Part shown: piece after piece, positions 53,751 to 62,406 of the stretch
Layout: each line of letters starts with the position of its first letter
Numbering within the stretch: position 1 is the stretch's first letter
NCBI RefSeq assembly: GCF_028682475.1
Contig: NZ_JANHLE010000003.1
Span: 1 to 64,000, forward strand
DNA length: 64,000 nucleotides
From: Pseudomonas putida
Lineage (GTDB): Bacteria > Pseudomonadota > Gammaproteobacteria > Pseudomonadales > Pseudomonadaceae
Reading direction: 5' to 3'
Notes under the pieces: model-generated
The model's input: only the letters and a program-made list of their open reading frames with translations
Told to the model about the DNA's origin: nothing
The model's database searches: none
Program-made: the position numbers and the translations under genes

Positions 53751-54893
53751 TCAGGCTACTTGCATCAACTTCGCGTACGCCTGCAGATGGTGATCGTCAT
53801 CGCCAAACTGACGCGCCACCATCAGCAGATGCTTGGCATGGTGCGACAGCTGGTATTCCCAGGTCAGGCCAATGCCACCGTGTAGCTGGATACCCTGGTC
53901 GGCGACAAAACGGCTGGCGCGGCTGACGATGAACTTCGCCGCCGCCAGTGTACGGCTGCGCTGCTCACTGTCCGGCTGGTCGGCGACACACGCGGCGAGC
54001 AGGGCCATGGAAGTGGCCTGGTCCAGCTCGATGCGCATATCCACCATGCGGTGCTGCAACACCTGGAACTTGCCGATGGGCTGACCGAACTGCTGACGCG
54101 TCTTCAGGTAGTCGAGGGTCAAGGCACAGGCTGCCTCCATGCTGCCCACCGCTTCGGCGCACTGTGCGGCGAGGCAGCGCCCCTGCTGGTAACGCAGCGC
54201 GCCCAGGGCTTGTCCCGGCTGCCCGAGCAGCGCCTCAGCGCTGACCTGCACGTCCTGTAGATACAGCTCGCAGGCCATGCGCCCGTCCATGGTCGGAAAT
54301 GAGCGCCGATGCACGCCAGGCGCCTGCGGATCGACCAGGAACAGGCTGATGCCCTGCTCGTCCCGCGCGCTGTGGCTGCTGCGGGCCGACACCAGGATCA
54401 AGCCGGCGCTTTGCCCGCCGATCACCACCGATTTACGGCCATTGAGGATCCAGCCGCCCGGCACGGGCGTGGCCACGGTCTGCACGTCGTGCAAGTGGTA
54501 GTGGCTTTGCGGCTCTTGCAGCGCGACGGCCAGTTGCAGACTGGCACTACCGAGTTGCGGCAAGAGAGTGTTCTTCTGCGCTTCGCTCCCCAACTGGGCG
54601 ACCAGACCACCGGCGAAAATCACCGAGTGCAGGTAGGGTTCAAGGCACAGACCGCGCCCCAGTTCGGTCATGATCAGCATGTTTTCCACACCGCTGCCGC
54701 CAAACCCTCCGTAGGCCTCGGCAAAGGGCACCGCGCACAGGCCCAGTTCGCCCAGTTGTTGCATGAACGCAGCACTGAAGCCCTGTTCGCTGTGGCGATA
54801 GTGCTCACGCTGCTCGAAACCATAGGTGTCGCGCACCAGCCGTGCGGCGGTGTCCTGCAGCATCAACTGCTCTTGTGTCAGTTTGAAATCCAT
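53751..54893 (-). CDS. Acyl-CoA dehydrogenase (second, beta-like subunit)
   Basis: The product is 380 residues of the acyl-CoA dehydrogenase family: N-terminal helical domain ('DTAARLVRDTYGFEQREH'), central beta domain, and a C-terminal four-helix domain ending 'QGIQLHGGIGLTWEYQLSHH', in parts. That ending is common in the FadE-like partners that pair with a second non-identical subunit. It lies 12 bases after the other acyl-CoA dehydrogenase, which suggests one mixed enzyme. It would introduce a double bond next to the CoA ester with FAD. Confidence 0.9.
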   Translation of the reverse strand: MDFKLTQEQLMLQDTAARLVRDTYGFEQREHYRHSEQGFSAAFMQQLGELGLCAVPFAEAYGGFGGSGVENMLIMTELGRGLCLEPYLHSVIFAGGLVAQLGSEAQKNTLLPQLGSASLQLAVALQEPQSHYHLHDVQTVATPVPGGWILNGRKSVVIGGQSAGLILVSARSSHSARDEQGISLFLVDPQAPGVHRRSFPTMDGRMACELYLQDVQVSAEALLGQPGQALGALRYQQGRCLAAQCAEAVGSMEAACALTLDYLKTRQQFGQPIGKFQVLQHRMVDMRIELDQATSMALLAACVADQPDSEQRSRTLAAAKFIVSRASRFVADQGIQLHGGIGLTWEYQLSHHAKHLLMVARQFGDDDHHLQAYAKLMQVA

Positions 54894-54905
54894 GGTCGGG
54901 GCGCC

Positions 54906-56099
54906 TTAGAGTTCGAGGATCATTTTCGCGATGATGTTCTTCTGGATTTCATTGGCGCCGCCATAGATCGAGGCCTTGCGCGCGTCCAGATACTGGTAGG
55001 TGGCGGCACTGCTGTAATCGGTGTACAGCAACGGTTCTTCCCCGTAGCCCAGTTCATCCTCGATGAACGGCAGCGCATAAGGGCCGACGGCCTTGCTCAT
55101 CAGGTAGGTGATGGCCTGGCGAATCTCGGTGCCTTTGATCTTCAGGAACGAGCTTTCCGCCCCCGGTGCCGCGCCGTCCTGTGCCGCCGCCAAAGTTCGC
55201 AGGGTGCTCATCTCGGCGGCCATCAGCTGCATCTCGACCTCGGCCACCTGGGCCCGGAACAACGGCGCCTCGATCAACGGCCGACCATCGCACAGCTCCT
55301 GCGCCGCCATATGCTTGAGACGTGCGAGCAACGCCTTGTTCTGGGCGATACCGCCGATGCTGGTGCGCTCGTGGGTCAGCAGGTACTTGGCGCAGGTCCA
55401 GCCTTCGTTCTCCTGACCGACCAGGTTGGCCACCGGCACCCGCACGTTGTCGAAGAACACTTCGTTGACTTCGTGTTCGCCGTCCAGGGTGATGATCGGC
55501 CGCACGGTAATACCCGGGGTCTGCATGTCGATCAGCACAAAGGAGATCCCCCGCTGCTGGCGGGCCTCGGGGTCGGTGCGCACCAGGCAGAACATCCAGT
55601 CGGCAAAGTGCGCCAGGGTGGTCCAGGTCTTCTGGCCGTTGATCACATAGTGATCGCCCTCGCGGGTCGCACGGGTCTTCAGTGACGACAGATCAGAACC
55701 TGCGCCCGGCTCCGAATAGCCCTGGCACCACCAGTCCTCGCAGGTCAGGATGCGCGGTAAAAAGCGGGCTTTCTGCTCGGCGGTGCCGAACTTGATGATC
55801 ACTGGTGCGACCATTTTCAGGCCAAACGACGACACCTTCGGCGCCCCTGCAGCGAAGCATTCTTCGTCGAAGATATGCTTTTGCACGGCGCTCCAGCCGG
55901 TGCCGCCATATTCTTCCGGCCAGCCCGGTGCCAGCCAGCCTTTCTCGTTGAGCGTCTGCATCCATTGCACCTGGTGCGCCTTGCTCAGGCGCTTGCCCAG
56001 GGCGATGCGCTCGGACAGTTCACCGGGCAAGTGGTCGCGCAGATAACCCCGGACCTCCTCGCGAAAGGCCTGTTCGAACGCGGTGTATTCAATGTCCAT
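54906..56099 (-). CDS. Acyl-CoA dehydrogenase (first, alpha-like subunit)
   Basis: The product is 397 residues. The N-terminal 'LSKAHQVQWMQTLNEKGWLAP' and 'PEEYGGTGWSAVQ', the FAD-binding 'WWCQGYSEPGAGSDLSSL', and the C-terminal 'SIYGGANEIQKNIIAKMIL' are standard family marks. The position of the MCAD catalytic Glu is Gly here (IYGG), so the base must come from another site, as in isovaleryl- and long-chain-type enzymes, or from the partner. It belongs with the 380-residue gene beside it, possibly as an alpha2beta2 complex. Confidence 0.9.
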   Translation of the reverse strand: MDIEYTAFEQAFREEVRGYLRDHLPGELSERIALGKRLSKAHQVQWMQTLNEKGWLAPGWPEEYGGTGWSAVQKHIFDEECFAAGAPKVSSFGLKMVAPVIIKFGTAEQKARFLPRILTCEDWWCQGYSEPGAGSDLSSLKTRATREGDHYVINGQKTWTTLAHFADWMFCLVRTDPEARQQRGISFVLIDMQTPGITVRPIITLDGEHEVNEVFFDNVRVPVANLVGQENEGWTCAKYLLTHERTSIGGIAQNKALLARLKHMAAQELCDGRPLIEAPLFRAQVAEVEMQLMAAEMSTLRTLAAAQDGAAPGAESSFLKIKGTEIRQAITYLMSKAVGPYALPFIEDELGYGEEPLLYTDYSSAATYQYLDARKASIYGGANEIQKNIIAKMILEL

Positions 56100-56164
56100 C
56101 CATCAACTCCGTAGGCCTGGGGCTGCCGCCAGGCGGGGCGGCAGCCTGATCGTGGGGGCGTGAC

Positions 56165-57250
56165 TCATTCGTCGAAAATGATCACCGAGCGCGCCAGTTC
56201 ACCGCGGCGCAGCTCGTCGAAGGCCTGGTTGATCTGCTCCAGCTTGATGCGCTGGGAGATCATTTCGTCGAGCTTGAGCTTGCCGGCCATGTAGAAATCC
56301 ACCAGCCGCGGCATGTCCACCGGGAAGCGGTTGGAGCCCATCAACGAGCCCTGGATACGCCGCTCGTGCAGCAGCTGCAGCGGGTCCACCTCGATTTTCA
56401 GACCCGGTTTGAGCATGCCGATCACTGTCGCGGTGCCTCCGCGGGCGAGCATGGCGAAGGCCTGCTCGGCGGTCTGTTTGAGGCCAATGCATTCAAAGGC
56501 GTGATGCACACCGCCGCGGGTCAGTTCCAGCACCTGCTTGGCGGCATCGCCGTCTTTGGCGTTGACCACATCCGTGGCGCCGAACTGGCGGGCCAGCTCA
56601 AGCTTGGAGTCGAGCATGTCAATGGCGATGATCCGCCCTGCCCCGGCCAGCGCCGCACCGTTGATGGCGGCAAGGCCGATACCGCCGCAACCGATCACCG
56701 CCACGGTCTCGCCCGGACGTACGTTGGCGGTGTTGAAAACCGCGCCGGTGCCGGTGGTGACCGCACAGCCGAGCAGCGCGGCGCGGTCCAGCGGCATGTC
56801 GCGACGGATCGCCACGCAGGCGTTCTCATGCACCAGCATCTGCTCGGCAAAACCGGACAGGTTGACGAACTGCGGAATCGGCTTTTGCACGTAGGTCAGG
56901 CGTGACTCCTCGTCGGCACCACGCTTGGTTTCCGGCGAAACGCAACGCGCCAGATGCCCGGTCACGCAATGCTCGCAATGGCCGCAGAACACGGTCAGGC
57001 AGGTCACTACATGATCACCGGGTTTGACCGAACGCACTTCAGCGCCGACCTGCTCGACCACCCCGGCCGCCTCGTGGCCCAGTACCAGCGGCCCCGGGAA
57101 CGGGAACGAGCCATCGATCACGTGCAGGTCCGAATGGCAGACGCCGACAGCCTTGGTGCGGATCAGCACTTCGCGCGGGCCCGGCTTGCTGATGCCTACG
57201 TGTTCAATGACCAGCGGGCTTCCTACCTGGTGGAATACGGCAGCTTTCAT
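56165..57250 (-). CDS. Zinc-dependent alcohol dehydrogenase (class III-like MDR)
   Basis: The product is 361 residues of the medium-chain dehydrogenase family. Catalytic zinc ligands are Cys38 ('GVCHSDLH') and His60-Glu61 ('LGHEAAG'); the structural zinc loop is 'CGHCEHCVTGHLARC'. The NAD-binding 'VIGCGGIGLAAI' is near residue 190. It should oxidise a primary alcohol to the aldehyde used by the adjacent aldehyde dehydrogenase. Genes lie 30 and 65 bases away on either side in the same operon. Confidence 0.93.
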   Translation of the reverse strand: MKAAVFHQVGSPLVIEHVGISKPGPREVLIRTKAVGVCHSDLHVIDGSFPFPGPLVLGHEAAGVVEQVGAEVRSVKPGDHVVTCLTVFCGHCEHCVTGHLARCVSPETKRGADEESRLTYVQKPIPQFVNLSGFAEQMLVHENACVAIRRDMPLDRAALLGCAVTTGTGAVFNTANVRPGETVAVIGCGGIGLAAINGAALAGAGRIIAIDMLDSKLELARQFGATDVVNAKDGDAAKQVLELTRGGVHHAFECIGLKQTAEQAFAMLARGGTATVIGMLKPGLKIEVDPLQLLHERRIQGSLMGSNRFPVDMPRLVDFYMAGKLKLDEMISQRIKLEQINQAFDELRRGELARSVIIFDE

Positions 57251-57280
57251 GACAGTTCTCTCTCAACAATGAAGTGGGGG

Positions 57281-58633
57281 TCAGGCCGGGTTCGGTACGG
57301 CGCGCAATACCGCCTTGGCATGGCTGAACGTGCGGAAACCATCGATACCGTGATAGGCGCCCATACCGCTGGGGCCGACGCCACCGAACGGCAGGCCCTC
57401 GGTGCTGGCGTGGCTGAGCACACCGTTGAGGGTGACGCCACCTGAGCAGGTACGGCTGAGCACCTGGGCCTCTTCGTCTGCGTCGTTGCCGAAGTAGTAC
57501 AGCGCCAGTGGCCGCGGCCGGGCGTTGATCTGGGCAATCACCCCGGTGATGGTGTCGTAGGGCTTGATCGGCAGCAGCGGGCCGAAGATTTCGTCCTGCA
57601 TGACCTGCAGGTGATCCGCGGGGTCGCGCAACAGGGTCGGGACGATCTTGTTGTGTGCGGCCTGGCTGAAGTCCTCGGCACCGGCGTTAAGTTCGATCAG
57701 CTCGACCCCCGCTTCGCGTGCTTCGCTCAGGTAGCCGTGCAGGCGCTGAAAATGGCGGGCATTGATGATCGAGGTGTACTCGGGGTTGTCCTTGAGTGTC
57801 GGAAAGAACTTGGCTACCACGGCCTTGGCCACGGCGATGAAAGCCTCCACCGACTCGCGGGGGACGAACACATAATCGGGGGCCACGCACAGCTGACCGG
57901 CATTGAGCAGCTTGCCGATAACCACCTTGGCCACGGCCTCGTTGAAGTTGGCCGAACGCGAGATAATCGTCGGCGACTTGCCGCCCAGCTCCAGGGTCAC
58001 GGGCACCAGGTGCTCAGCCGCGGCCCGCAGCACGTGCTTGCCGATACGGGTGGCGCCGGTGAACAGCAAATGATCGAACGGCTGGCTGCAGAACGCCTGG
58101 CCCACCTCTGCGCCACCGAGCACCACGGCCACTTCGTCTTCGCGGTACACCGAACGGATCAGCCGGGCGATCAGGGCTGAGGTATGCGGGGTGAACTCCG
58201 AGGGTTTTATCATCACCCGGTTGCCCGCGGCCAGGGCACCGGCAAGGCCGCTGAAGAGCATGTAGCCGGGTACGTTCCAGGCCGTGACGATGCCGACCAC
58301 GCCCAGTGGCTGATACTGCACCCAGGCCTCACCGGCGCGGGCCTGACGCATTTCAGGGCGCATCCATTGAGCGAGTTCTACCTTGGTTTGCTGCAGCGTC
58401 GCCAAGGGCGAAAGCACCTCGCTGCCTTTGGAGAAGCTCGGGCTGCGATGGCCGAAATCGGCGGTCAGCGCGTCGATGATGTCCTGTTCATGGTTGACCA
58501 GCAGGCTGATTGCCCGGTCGATCAACGCGCAACGCTGCTCGAAACTGGAGGGCTCACTGGCCAGGAAGGCGGCTCGCTGTTTTTCCAGGATCGCGCGGAT
58601 GTCGGTGCTCGTCGAATGCTCGATGGCGCTCAT
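57281..58633 (-). CDS. Aldehyde dehydrogenase, coniferyl-aldehyde-dehydrogenase-like
   Basis: The product is 450 residues. Catalytic marks: Glu in 'LELGGKSP' and the nucleophile Cys in 'NAGQLCVAPDY', a sequence typical of the CalB-like and fatty-aldehyde branch, with 'WNVPGYMLF' and 'GPSGMGAYHG' also fitting. It would turn the aldehyde from the alcohol dehydrogenase into the acid, which would then need activation to its CoA ester; no ligase is in the operon. ATG 58633 has AGAGGT five bases upstream. It is the first gene of the operon, downstream of a 19-bp repeat shared with the regulator gene. Confidence 0.92.
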   Translation of the reverse strand: MSAIEHSTSTDIRAILEKQRAAFLASEPSSFEQRCALIDRAISLLVNHEQDIIDALTADFGHRSPSFSKGSEVLSPLATLQQTKVELAQWMRPEMRQARAGEAWVQYQPLGVVGIVTAWNVPGYMLFSGLAGALAAGNRVMIKPSEFTPHTSALIARLIRSVYREDEVAVVLGGAEVGQAFCSQPFDHLLFTGATRIGKHVLRAAAEHLVPVTLELGGKSPTIISRSANFNEAVAKVVIGKLLNAGQLCVAPDYVFVPRESVEAFIAVAKAVVAKFFPTLKDNPEYTSIINARHFQRLHGYLSEAREAGVELIELNAGAEDFSQAAHNKIVPTLLRDPADHLQVMQDEIFGPLLPIKPYDTITGVIAQINARPRPLALYYFGNDADEEAQVLSRTCSGGVTLNGVLSHASTEGLPFGGVGPSGMGAYHGIDGFRTFSHAKAVLRAVPNPA

Positions 58634-58726
58634 CACTACCTCTCTTGTTGTTGTCAGGCTGCGAGCACAATGGCGTCGCGGCACATGGGGTCTGGCTGCA
58701 TGGTTGACCATCACGAGGGCCACGCC

Positions 58727-58745
58727 GCCACCCGGATCAGGTGGT
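58727..58745. promoter_or_regulatory. Candidate LuxR-regulator box, copy 1 (operon)
   Basis: GCCACCCGGATCAGGTGGT, 94 bases upstream of the aldehyde dehydrogenase start. It matches copy 2 at 60924-60942 in 18 of 19 bases and is itself partly palindromic (CCACC/GGTGG). Confidence 0.6.
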
Positions 58746-58751
58746 GGGCGC

Positions 58752-60863
58752 TCATGCCAGGATGCCCATGGCCTTGGCGCTGTTGATCGCCTGGGTGCGC
58801 CGACAGGCACCGAGCTTGACGTTGATGTTCTTGGCGTGGCTCTTGACGGTGTTTTCGGAGATGAACAAGCGGTTGCCCACCTCGCGCACCGACAGGCCCT
58901 CGGCCAGCAGCTTGAGCACCGACACTTCGCGCGGCGTGAGGTCATCCTGGTAGTCCGGTACCCCCGGACTGCGGGCTGGTGCCGCCTGCTCACGCACCAG
59001 CAACAGGCTCTTTTGCCGGGCTATGCGCTGCTGGTAGCAAGCCCGGTCGACATTGCCCCAGTGCATGCGCCGCTCGGCGTCGCACAGCAGCAGGTGGGCC
59101 TGTTCGCTGTCATGCCGGCGCGACGCTACCTCGCTCAGCAGCAGGTAAGCGTCAAGCACAAAAGGCGCGCAACCCTCGCGAACCTGCAGCAGCCCGGCCT
59201 GTACCACCTGCTCGGCCTCCTCGGCCCGGCCCAGCTGCAACAGCAGTTGGCCCTGCAGGAACATCAACCGCCCCAGCAAGGGACACGGCTCGGACCGGCT
59301 GCCAGACTGGCGCTGCAACTCCGCCGCCAGCAACGCTTGCGCCCGTGAGGTCTGGCCCTGGAGTAACAGCAGGCGTACCCGGTCAACATTGACCAGCACT
59401 TCCGATTCATAACTACCCTGGCGCCGGGCCAGTTCCAGCGACTGCTCCAGCAGCGCCTGGGCTTCGGCCAGTTCGCCGCGGTTGATCGCCATGCGCCAGA
59501 GCATGCAGTTGCACAACAGCACCGACAACCAGTCCTCCCCCGTCAATGCGCCAAGGGCGGCGTGGCAATGCTGGCGCGCCTCGTCACAGTGGCCGCGCAG
59601 CGCCAGCAAGGTGCCCTGCAATGCCTGCCAGTTGGCCAACAAGCGCAGATGGCGCTGCGGATCGGGCACCGGCAGAAAGTGCCCCAGGTGCTCCAGGCAC
59701 TGCTCGGCTTCATCCAGGCGACCACTGAACAACAAGGCCTTGGCGCACAGGTAGATCAGGCGCGGACGGCTGTGCAGCAACTGCCGATCAATGCGCTGGC
59801 GCCAGTCCATGAGGGTGTCCAGATGCCGCCCGCCGAGAATCCAGCTCAGCCACAAGCGCTCCATGTAGCTGGCGGCCACATCCGGCTGGTCGGCCTTGAG
59901 TGCCTGTTCGACCGCCTCATCGACATGCCCCTGGAGGCTGAAGACCCGACAGGCACGCAAGCGCAAGCGGTTCAACGACGCGGCGCTCAGTTGCTCCTGT
60001 AGCGCCTGCGCCACGGCCGGCAGCAAGCGGAACCAGCCCGGTTGCTGAGCGACCGGCACCAGAAATGCCTGGCAGGCAAGCAGGCTGTTGAACACCTCGG
60101 CACCCTGTTGCCCTTCCCAGAGCTGCTCGCACAACGCCGCACTGGCCTTGGGCAGATGCGCCAGCCCGCAGAGTACTTCGCGCTGGTCCGCACTCAAGCG
60201 CGATAGCAGCTCACGCTCCAGGTACTGGTACAGCAATGACGACGAATGCGGGGCGAGCTGACCATCGGCAACTGCCATAGGCAGCAGCAGACGCACGCCG
60301 GCGCACCAACCGCCGGTCTGCTGCCACAGCGCGTCGCGCAAAGCGCCAGGGATGTCCGGCAGTAACCGCGTTATCAATGCATCGAACGCTTCAGGGCGCA
60401 GGGCCAGTTGCCCGGCATTGAGCTCAAGCAACTGGCCCATGAGCATCAGTTGCGGCAAGTTCCAGTCCGGCCGCTGGCGGCAGCTGACCAGCAACTGCAA
60501 CCCTGGGTTGTCCAGCGCCAGCAGTTGATCGAACCAGCGGTTCAGCTCCGCAGGCAGTGCGCCGGGCAGATCATCGAAGACCAGACGCCGCGCGCCACAC
60601 TGTCCAGACCCGAGCACGCTAAGCACGTCCTCGGGTGCTGTCTCGGGCGCCAGTCCAAGGGCGCGGGCCAACGCAGCACTCAGGCTGGCCAGGCTTTGCC
60701 GCTGACCGCCACAGCGCAGCCAGACCACCTGCCCGGATACCGGGTCTTGCTGCAGGTACTCCTGCAGCAACGCGGTCTTTCCATAACCTGCAGGCGCGCA
60801 AAGCAGCACCAGCCGGAGCTCACGCTGGAACAAATCGCACAGATGCGGCCGTGGCACATGCAT
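58752..60863 (-). CDS. MalT-like LuxR-family ATP-binding regulator
   Basis: The product is 703 residues: an N-terminal ATPase with Walker A 'APAGYGKTAL' at about 23 and an acidic 'LVFDDLP' Walker-B region near 94; a long helical TPR-like centre; and a C-terminal LuxR helix-turn-helix ('LTPREVSVLKLLAEGLSVREV' in parts, about 640-700). MalT-type proteins bind ATP and an inducer, multimerise and activate transcription. The start at 60863 follows GAGG by about six bases. It lies between the envelope pair and the catabolic operon it probably controls. Confidence 0.92.
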   Translation of the reverse strand: MHVPRPHLCDLFQRELRLVLLCAPAGYGKTALLQEYLQQDPVSGQVVWLRCGGQRQSLASLSAALARALGLAPETAPEDVLSVLGSGQCGARRLVFDDLPGALPAELNRWFDQLLALDNPGLQLLVSCRQRPDWNLPQLMLMGQLLELNAGQLALRPEAFDALITRLLPDIPGALRDALWQQTGGWCAGVRLLLPMAVADGQLAPHSSSLLYQYLERELLSRLSADQREVLCGLAHLPKASAALCEQLWEGQQGAEVFNSLLACQAFLVPVAQQPGWFRLLPAVAQALQEQLSAASLNRLRLRACRVFSLQGHVDEAVEQALKADQPDVAASYMERLWLSWILGGRHLDTLMDWRQRIDRQLLHSRPRLIYLCAKALLFSGRLDEAEQCLEHLGHFLPVPDPQRHLRLLANWQALQGTLLALRGHCDEARQHCHAALGALTGEDWLSVLLCNCMLWRMAINRGELAEAQALLEQSLELARRQGSYESEVLVNVDRVRLLLLQGQTSRAQALLAAELQRQSGSRSEPCPLLGRLMFLQGQLLLQLGRAEEAEQVVQAGLLQVREGCAPFVLDAYLLLSEVASRRHDSEQAHLLLCDAERRMHWGNVDRACYQQRIARQKSLLLVREQAAPARSPGVPDYQDDLTPREVSVLKLLAEGLSVREVGNRLFISENTVKSHAKNINVKLGACRRTQAINSAKAMGILA

Positions 60864-60923
60864 GGCGAACCTCGCTGATGGGTGAAGGTCGCGTCATGGT
60901 TGGCCCCCGGCCGCTGTTCGCGC

Positions 60924-60942
60924 GCCACCCGCATCAGGTGGT
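60924..60942. promoter_or_regulatory. Candidate LuxR-regulator box, copy 2 (regulator promoter)
   Basis: GCCACCCGCATCAGGTGGT, 61 bases upstream of the regulator start; nearly identical to copy 1 at 58727-58745. The position suits autoregulation. Confidence 0.6.
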
Positions 60943-60954
60943 CGAGGTAAAAAG

Positions 60955-60982
60955 CACAACGCCCTGAAACCAGGGCGTTGTG
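60955..60982 (-). terminator. Intrinsic terminator of the DUF1302-DUF1329 operon
   Basis: CACAACGCCCTG and CAGGGCGTTGTG form perfect 12-base arms around a 4-base loop, 30 bases after the DUF1329 stop. On the minus strand the hairpin is followed by CTTTTTACC, a T-run. Confidence 0.85.
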
Positions 60983-61012
60983 TGTTCCGGTCAGTGACGC
61001 TAACGCAAAGCG

Positions 61013-62380
61013 TCAGCGAATCCCGGCATTGCGCAGCGCAGACGGGGTAAAGTCGTTCAGCTTCGCGGTGATGCCATAGGTAGTCGCATGCTTGGATTCA
61101 TTGGTCATCGCCAGCACGTTGTAGCGACCGGCGATCAGATCGTAGATCCCGAGCATGGCGAAGTTCGGCGCGCCACGCTCGTAATCGTTCATCGCATAGC
61201 CCTCGGCGACCCGCCAGAGCTGGCCCCGGCCATCGTAGTGATCGACCTCGGCGAGTTGCCAGGTGTCCTCATCGAAGTACATGTCGCGCTTGGCGTAAAT
61301 ATGCCGCTGACCTGGCTTCAGGGTCGCCTCTACATGCCAGACCCGGTGCAGCTCGTAGCGGGTCAGGTCCTGGTCGATATGACCGGGCTTGATGATCTGC
61401 TCGTACTTGAGCTTGGGCGACTGCAGCCGGTAGTTGTTGTAGGGGATGTACAGCTCCTTCTTGCCGACCAGTTTCCAGTCATAGCGGTCCGGCGCGCCGT
61501 TCATCATGTCGGTGTTGTCAGCAGTGCGCATGCCGTCCGAGCCACTGCCCGGGCCGTCATAGGCCACCTGCGGCGCCCTGCGCACACGGCGTTGGCCTGC
61601 GTTGTAGACCCACGCCAGGCGCGGTTCCTTGACCTGGTCGATGGTCTCGTGAATCAGCACCACGCTGCCGGCCAGGCGCGACGGCGCGGTGATTTCCTGC
61701 TTGTAGTAGTACAGAACGTTGTCGGCCTTGCCGCCCTCGACGCCCTCCATCAACTGCGGGAACGCCAGGGTGTCGTCGTATTCGACAATGGAGTAGGAGC
61801 CATTGGTTTGCGGCGCAGCCTGAGCGGCCTTGCGCAGGATATTGCCGCCTCGGTAGCGGTTGGTATGGTTCCAGTAGACCTCGACCCCGCTCTTGGGGAT
61901 CGGGAACGGGTAGTAACGGGTCTGGGTGAAGTTCAGCAAACCGTTGCCATCAGGGGTCAGTTCGGTGGTTACCGCGCTTTTTTTGGCGATGTCATAGATG
62001 TTCTGTGGCGACGCCGCGGTGCGCTGGCTCTTGTACACCGGGATCTTGTAGCTGTCCGGGTAGCGTTTGAACATCGCCAGCTGGCCTGGGGTCAGCTTGT
62101 CCTTGTACTGCTCGGCATTGGCTGCAGTGATGATGAATTGCGGCTTGTCGCCCGCAAACGGGTCACCGAGAAAACCGTTCTCCAGGGCTGCCGCACCGGG
62201 CTTGAGGCCCCCGGTCCAGGCCGGGATGCTGCCGTCGGCATTGGCCTCTTTCTGAGCCCCCAACGGGGTCAGGGTGGTACCCAGGGCTGCGGCTTCCTGG
62301 GGCGAAACAGCCGCCATCACGCCGCTGGCCAGCAGTGACAGACTCAGGGCGCCGACGCGCAGAATCAAACGTGCGTTCAT
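61013..62380 (-). CDS. DUF1329 exported protein
   Basis: The product is 455 residues with a signal peptide (1 to about 24, cut after 'VMA') and the DUF1329 pattern, related to the LolA/LolB-like sorting folds ('VSPQEAAALGTTLTPLGAQKEAN' in parts at the mature start, and many Tyr-Asp-rich beta segments). Genes of this family are nearly always next to DUF1302 genes and serve uptake or handling of hydrophobic compounds at the outer membrane; the exact role is not known. AGGA lies eight bases before ATG 62380. It is the second gene of the pair. Confidence 0.88.
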   Translation of the reverse strand: MNARLILRVGALSLSLLASGVMAAVSPQEAAALGTTLTPLGAQKEANADGSIPAWTGGLKPGAAALENGFLGDPFAGDKPQFIITAANAEQYKDKLTPGQLAMFKRYPDSYKIPVYKSQRTAASPQNIYDIAKKSAVTTELTPDGNGLLNFTQTRYYPFPIPKSGVEVYWNHTNRYRGGNILRKAAQAAPQTNGSYSIVEYDDTLAFPQLMEGVEGGKADNVLYYYKQEITAPSRLAGSVVLIHETIDQVKEPRLAWVYNAGQRRVRRAPQVAYDGPGSGSDGMRTADNTDMMNGAPDRYDWKLVGKKELYIPYNNYRLQSPKLKYEQIIKPGHIDQDLTRYELHRVWHVEATLKPGQRHIYAKRDMYFDEDTWQLAEVDHYDGRGQLWRVAEGYAMNDYERGAPNFAMLGIYDLIAGRYNVLAMTNESKHATTYGITAKLNDFTPSALRNAGIR

Positions 62381-62406
62381 GTTCAGGTTCCTCTGGCAGG
62401 GTTGCA

